From contig NZ_AQUO01000001.1 in NCBI RefSeq assembly GCF_000371965.1, positions 248,001 through 312,000 of the forward strand: 64,000 nucleotides of DNA, written 5' to 3'. A model generated the notes under the pieces. That model saw only the letters and a list, made by a program, of their open reading frames with translations. It was not told where the DNA came from and did no database searches. Source of the stretch: Paracoccus sp. N5 (GTDB lineage: Bacteria > Pseudomonadota > Alphaproteobacteria > Rhodobacterales > Rhodobacteraceae). The number at the start of each line of letters is the position of its first letter. Positions within the stretch are counted from its first letter, which is position 1. The translations under genes and the position numbers were made by a program. Shown here piece by piece: positions 61,304 through 64,000 of this stretch.

Positions 61304-63502
61304 CTAACGCAGCCGCAGGGCGTTCAGCGTCACGCTGATCGAGCTCAGCGACATGGCCAGCGCCGCCATCAGCGGCGTGGCGAGACCCGCGATGGCAAAG
61401 GGCACCGCGACGACATTATAGCCCAGCGAAATGGCGAAATTCTCCTTGATCCGGGAACGCGCGCGGCGGGCGACGTCCAGCGCCTCGGCCACCGGGCCGA
61501 GGTCGCTGCCCATCAGCACGATGTCCGAGGCGGTGCGGGCCGCATCCAGCGCCGAGGCGGGCGAGATCGAGACATGCGCCTCGGCCAGCGCGGCGGTATC
61601 GTTGAGCCCGTCGCCGACCATCAGCACATGATGCCCTTCGCTGCCCAAGGCGCGGACGGCCTCGGCCTTGTCGAGCGGCGTCACCCCGGCGCGCCATTCG
61701 GCGATGCCGAGCCGCGCCGCCAGATCCTCGACCACCGGCGCCGCATCGCCGGACAGCAGCAGCACGCGCTGCCGCCGCGCCAGCAGCCGGGCGACGCAGG
61801 TCTCGGCGCCCGGGCGCAGCCGGTCGGAAAACTCCAGCCGGATCGGGACGCCCTGCCCCAGGTCCAGCCAGCTGGCCGAAAGCCGCGCGTCGCCATGGCT
61901 GGCGCCCAGCCAATCGGCGCGGCCGAGCCGGACCTCGCGCCCCTGCCAGCGCCCGGCGATGCCGTAGCCCGGCACTTCGCGCAGATCCTCCAGGGCCGCC
62001 GGCTGCGTGCCCGCCTCGGCCAGCGCCTGGGCCAGGGCCTGCGACAGCGGATGGCCCGACCCTTGCGCCAGCGCCAGCGCCGCCGGCCGCGTCTCGGGGG
62101 CGAGGCCGTCCAGCGAGACCAGCTGCGGCACGCCCATGGTCAGCGTCCCGGTCTTGTCGAAGACCACGCAATCGACATCGGCCAGCCGCTCCAGCGCCGT
62201 GCCGTCCTTGATCAGCATGCCGCGCCGGAACAGCCGCCCCGAGGCCGCGGTGATCACCGCCGGCACCGCCAGGCCCAGGGCGCAGGGGCAGGTGATGATC
62301 AGCACCGCCGCGGCGACGTTCACCGCCAGCCGCAGGTCATGCGTGGCCAGATACCAGCCGAGGAAGCTGCAGAAGGCCATCAGATGCACCAGCGGCGAAT
62401 AAAGCCGCGAGGCCCGGTCGGCCAGTCCGGTGTAATGCCCGCGCGCCGATTCCGCCGCCGCGACCAGCGCCGTCAGCCGCGCGAGCGAACTGTCGCGCCC
62501 GGCCGCCGTCACGCGCAGCACCAGCGGGCCGGTCAGGTTCACCTCGCCCGCCGACAGCGCCATGCCCGGCGCGGCCGCGACCGGAATGCTTTCGCCGGTC
62601 AGCAGCGCGCGGTCGATCTCGCTGCGGCCTTCGGCGATCTCGCCATCGGCGGGCACGCGGGCGCCGGGGCGGATGCGGATCAGGTCGCCCGGGACCAGCT
62701 CGGCCACCGGCACCGGTTCCTCCCCCGCCGCGGTCAGGCGAAAGGCGCGCGGCACCTCGAGCGCGGTCAGCTCCTCGGCGGCGGAACGCGCCACGGCACG
62801 GGTGCGATAGTCCAGGTAGCGGCCGATCAGCAGGAAGAAGCACAGCATCACCGCCGCGTCGAAATAGGCGTGATGGCCGGAATGCACCGTCTCATAGACC
62901 GAGATCGCCGAGGCCAGCACCAGCGCCAGCGAGATCGGCACGTCCATGCCCAGCCGGCCGTGGCGCAAGGCCCGCCAGGCGCTGGCAAAGAAGGGCTGGC
63001 CGGCAAAGGCCACCGTCGGCAGGGCGATAGCGCCCGAGATCCAGTGGAACAGGTCGCGGGTGGCATCGTCGGCCCCCGACCAGACCGCGACGGACAGGAT
63101 CATGATGTTCATCATCGCGAAACCCGAGACGCCGATGCGCATCAGGATGTCGCGGCCCTGCCGGTCGGCGGCGCTGGCCGACAGCGCGGCAGGGTCGAGC
63201 TCATGCGCCTCGTAGCCGATGGATTCGACGACCGGGATCAACTCGGCGGCACTCAGGCCCGGGGCATCCACCGTCACCCGGCGCAGGGTCAGGTTCACCC
63301 GCGCCGCGCGCACGCCGGGATGGCGGGTCAGCACCCGCTCGACATCGGTGATGCAGGTCGCGCAATGGATCGTCGGCAGCGACAGGATCACGTCGGCCTG
63401 CCCGCCCCGCGCATCGGCCAGGCGCTGCGCCAGGGGCGCCGCGTCGCAGGCCGGGCAGGCCGAGAGCCGCAGCTCATGCTCGTGCAGGGTGGCGTCGGAC
63501 AT
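61304..63502 (-). CDS. ccoI: copper-transporting P1B-type ATPase CcoI (FixI)
   Basis: 732 residues. Delivers copper for cbb3 oxidase assembly. An extra N-terminal CPAC (C16, C19) precedes the heavy-metal domain with HCATC (C47, C50). Membrane CPC at 405-407 in LIITCPCALG, phosphorylation site DKTGT at 449-453, TGES near 302, and GDGLNDTAAL near 645. Eight predicted membrane helices. Full length, one base after the ccoH stop. Confidence 0.95.
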   Translation of the reverse strand: MSDATLHEHELRLSACPACDAAPLAQRLADARGGQADVILSLPTIHCATCITDVERVLTRHPGVRAARVNLTLRRVTVDAPGLSAAELIPVVESIGYEAHELDPAALSASAADRQGRDILMRIGVSGFAMMNIMILSVAVWSGADDATRDLFHWISGAIALPTVAFAGQPFFASAWRALRHGRLGMDVPISLALVLASAISVYETVHSGHHAYFDAAVMLCFFLLIGRYLDYRTRAVARSAAEELTALEVPRAFRLTAAGEEPVPVAELVPGDLIRIRPGARVPADGEIAEGRSEIDRALLTGESIPVAAAPGMALSAGEVNLTGPLVLRVTAAGRDSSLARLTALVAAAESARGHYTGLADRASRLYSPLVHLMAFCSFLGWYLATHDLRLAVNVAAAVLIITCPCALGLAVPAVITAASGRLFRRGMLIKDGTALERLADVDCVVFDKTGTLTMGVPQLVSLDGLAPETRPAALALAQGSGHPLSQALAQALAEAGTQPAALEDLREVPGYGIAGRWQGREVRLGRADWLGASHGDARLSASWLDLGQGVPIRLEFSDRLRPGAETCVARLLARRQRVLLLSGDAAPVVEDLAARLGIAEWRAGVTPLDKAEAVRALGSEGHHVLMVGDGLNDTAALAEAHVSISPASALDAARTASDIVLMGSDLGPVAEALDVARRARSRIKENFAISLGYNVVAVPFAIAGLATPLMAALAMSLSSISVTLNALRLR

Positions 63503-63503
63503 C

Positions 63504-63971
63504 TCAGTTCACCCGGTTGCCATGGTAGTGGTCGATGCGCTGGCGAAACACCGTGCCGTCGGGCGCCGTCGCCACCAGGTGGATGTTCCACAGCCCCGGC
63601 GCCAGATGCAACGGCGCGCGAAACAGCCCGCCGGCATAGGCGAAGGTCGGGTGCTGGTCCTCGCGCACATGGGTCGGGCGGCCGATGGTGACATCCAGCG
63701 TCTTGACGGGGGCCGGATTGCCCTGGGCGTCGCGGATCACCAGCACCAGCTCGCGTCCGTCGTAATCGGGCGTCACGGTCCAGTCCAGCGCCTGCTGCGC
63801 CGCGCGCTCGCGGTCGAAGGTCTGCGAGGCGACATAGCTGTTCTTGACCTCGAGCCCCGGAAAGGTGCCCACCGCCTTGACGGCCATGAAGACATTGACC
63901 GCGATGATGGTGCCGAAGGCCGCAAGGGTAATCAGCAGCACATGCCGGCCGGTCAGTTCGCGCGCCATCAT
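63504..63971 (-). CDS. ccoH: cbb3-type oxidase assembly protein CcoH (FixH)
   Basis: 155 residues. One N-terminal membrane helix (about 10-32, VLLITLAAFGTIIAVNVFMA) and a periplasmic domain with YVASQTFDRERAAQQALDW and HLAPGLWNIHLVA, as in FixH. Stabilises cbb3 subunits during assembly. Starts within the ccoG stop (ATGA). Two adjacent ATGs make the start uncertain by one codon. Confidence 0.93.
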   Translation of the reverse strand: MMARELTGRHVLLITLAAFGTIIAVNVFMAVKAVGTFPGLEVKNSYVASQTFDRERAAQQALDWTVTPDYDGRELVLVIRDAQGNPAPVKTLDVTIGRPTHVREDQHPTFAYAGGLFRAPLHLAPGLWNIHLVATAPDGTVFRQRIDHYHGNRVN

Positions 63972-64000
63972 TCGCTCCTTCCGTGAAAGACCGTGTCGAT
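63968..64000 (-). CDS. ccoG: C-terminal tail of ccoG (polyferredoxin), partial
   Basis: The window ends inside a minus-strand frame whose last ten residues are IDTVFHGRSE, then TGA overlapping the ccoH start. Assigned only from the conserved ccoG-H-I-S order. Confidence 0.55.
   Translation of the reverse strand: MDTVFHGRSE

Overview
The window is high-GC, gene-dense alphaproteobacterial chromosome, most likely Rhodobacterales and probably Paracoccus. The main clues are an NDUFA12-type accessory subunit of complex I, a ccoGHIS (fixGHIS) cluster, a taurine-pyruvate aminotransferase next to a TauR-type MocR regulator, a fused MrpA/B antiporter subunit, a GapR-like (DUF2312) protein, and the cmk / rpsA / ihfB / lapA / trpF / trpB order. 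The genus is an inference from gene content; no 16S rRNA gene and no tRNA gene was seen.

Layout. 1-6.5 kb: a six-gene Mrp (Pha/Mnh) cation/proton antiporter operon whose genes all overlap by 1-4 nt. 6.4-12.4 kb: aroK-aroB on the minus strand, then a plus-strand run of a small membrane protein, a large secreted protein of unknown function, xerD and a CorC/HlyC-type CBS protein. 12.4-18 kb: an NCS2 permease, a fucosyltransferase-like protein and, divergent from it, transketolase. 18-25 kb: an EamA exporter, a lipid A-type acyltransferase, accB-accC and aat, then about 1 kb holding a decayed IS5-family transposase, then a minus-strand NDUFA12 / mlaD-like / DUF2155 operon. 25-30 kb: clpX, clpP, pth, DUF2332, DUF2237 and a broken XRE regulator. 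30-34 kb: purine (urate/allantoin) catabolism, with a PuuE-UraD fusion and AllE on the minus strand and an AzgA-type purine permease divergent from them. 34-37.5 kb: tpa-tauR and a DsbA-like thiol oxidoreductase. 37.5-44.4 kb: a long minus-strand housekeeping block, cmk, nitronate monooxygenase, rpsA, ihfB, lapA, trpF, GNAT, trpB. 44.4-45.4 kb: a decayed IS256-family transposase. 45.4-54 kb: gapR-like, dtd, a DEAD-box helicase, tdk, a cytochrome b561-YceI fusion, ndk, an ABC-F ATPase, a MipA/OmpV porin-like protein, a DUF59 protein and a sugar O-acetyltransferase. 54-60 kb: a histidine phosphatase, hemF, a lipoprotein, a divergent SDR, an RsmC-like methyltransferase, clpS, and a D-Ala-D-Ala carboxypeptidase with a SPOR domain. 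60.3-61.1 kb: an unexplained gap. 61.1-64 kb: ccoS, ccoI, ccoH and the tail of ccoG, the maturation genes for cbb3 oxidase.

Shared themes. aat, clpX, clpP and clpS are four parts of the N-degron proteolysis pathway in one window (clpA is not here). The purine genes give uptake plus three later steps of urate breakdown. Housekeeping genes dominate, and I see no prophage, CRISPR array, defence island or secretion system. The less expected material lies between genes: a dispersed intergenic repeat (GGGTATTT...CAAAGAAG) in three good copies and one weak copy, an exact IHF-consensus site upstream of ihfB, a GNRA-capped hairpin in the rpsA leader, several exact palindromes, and the two transposase fossils.
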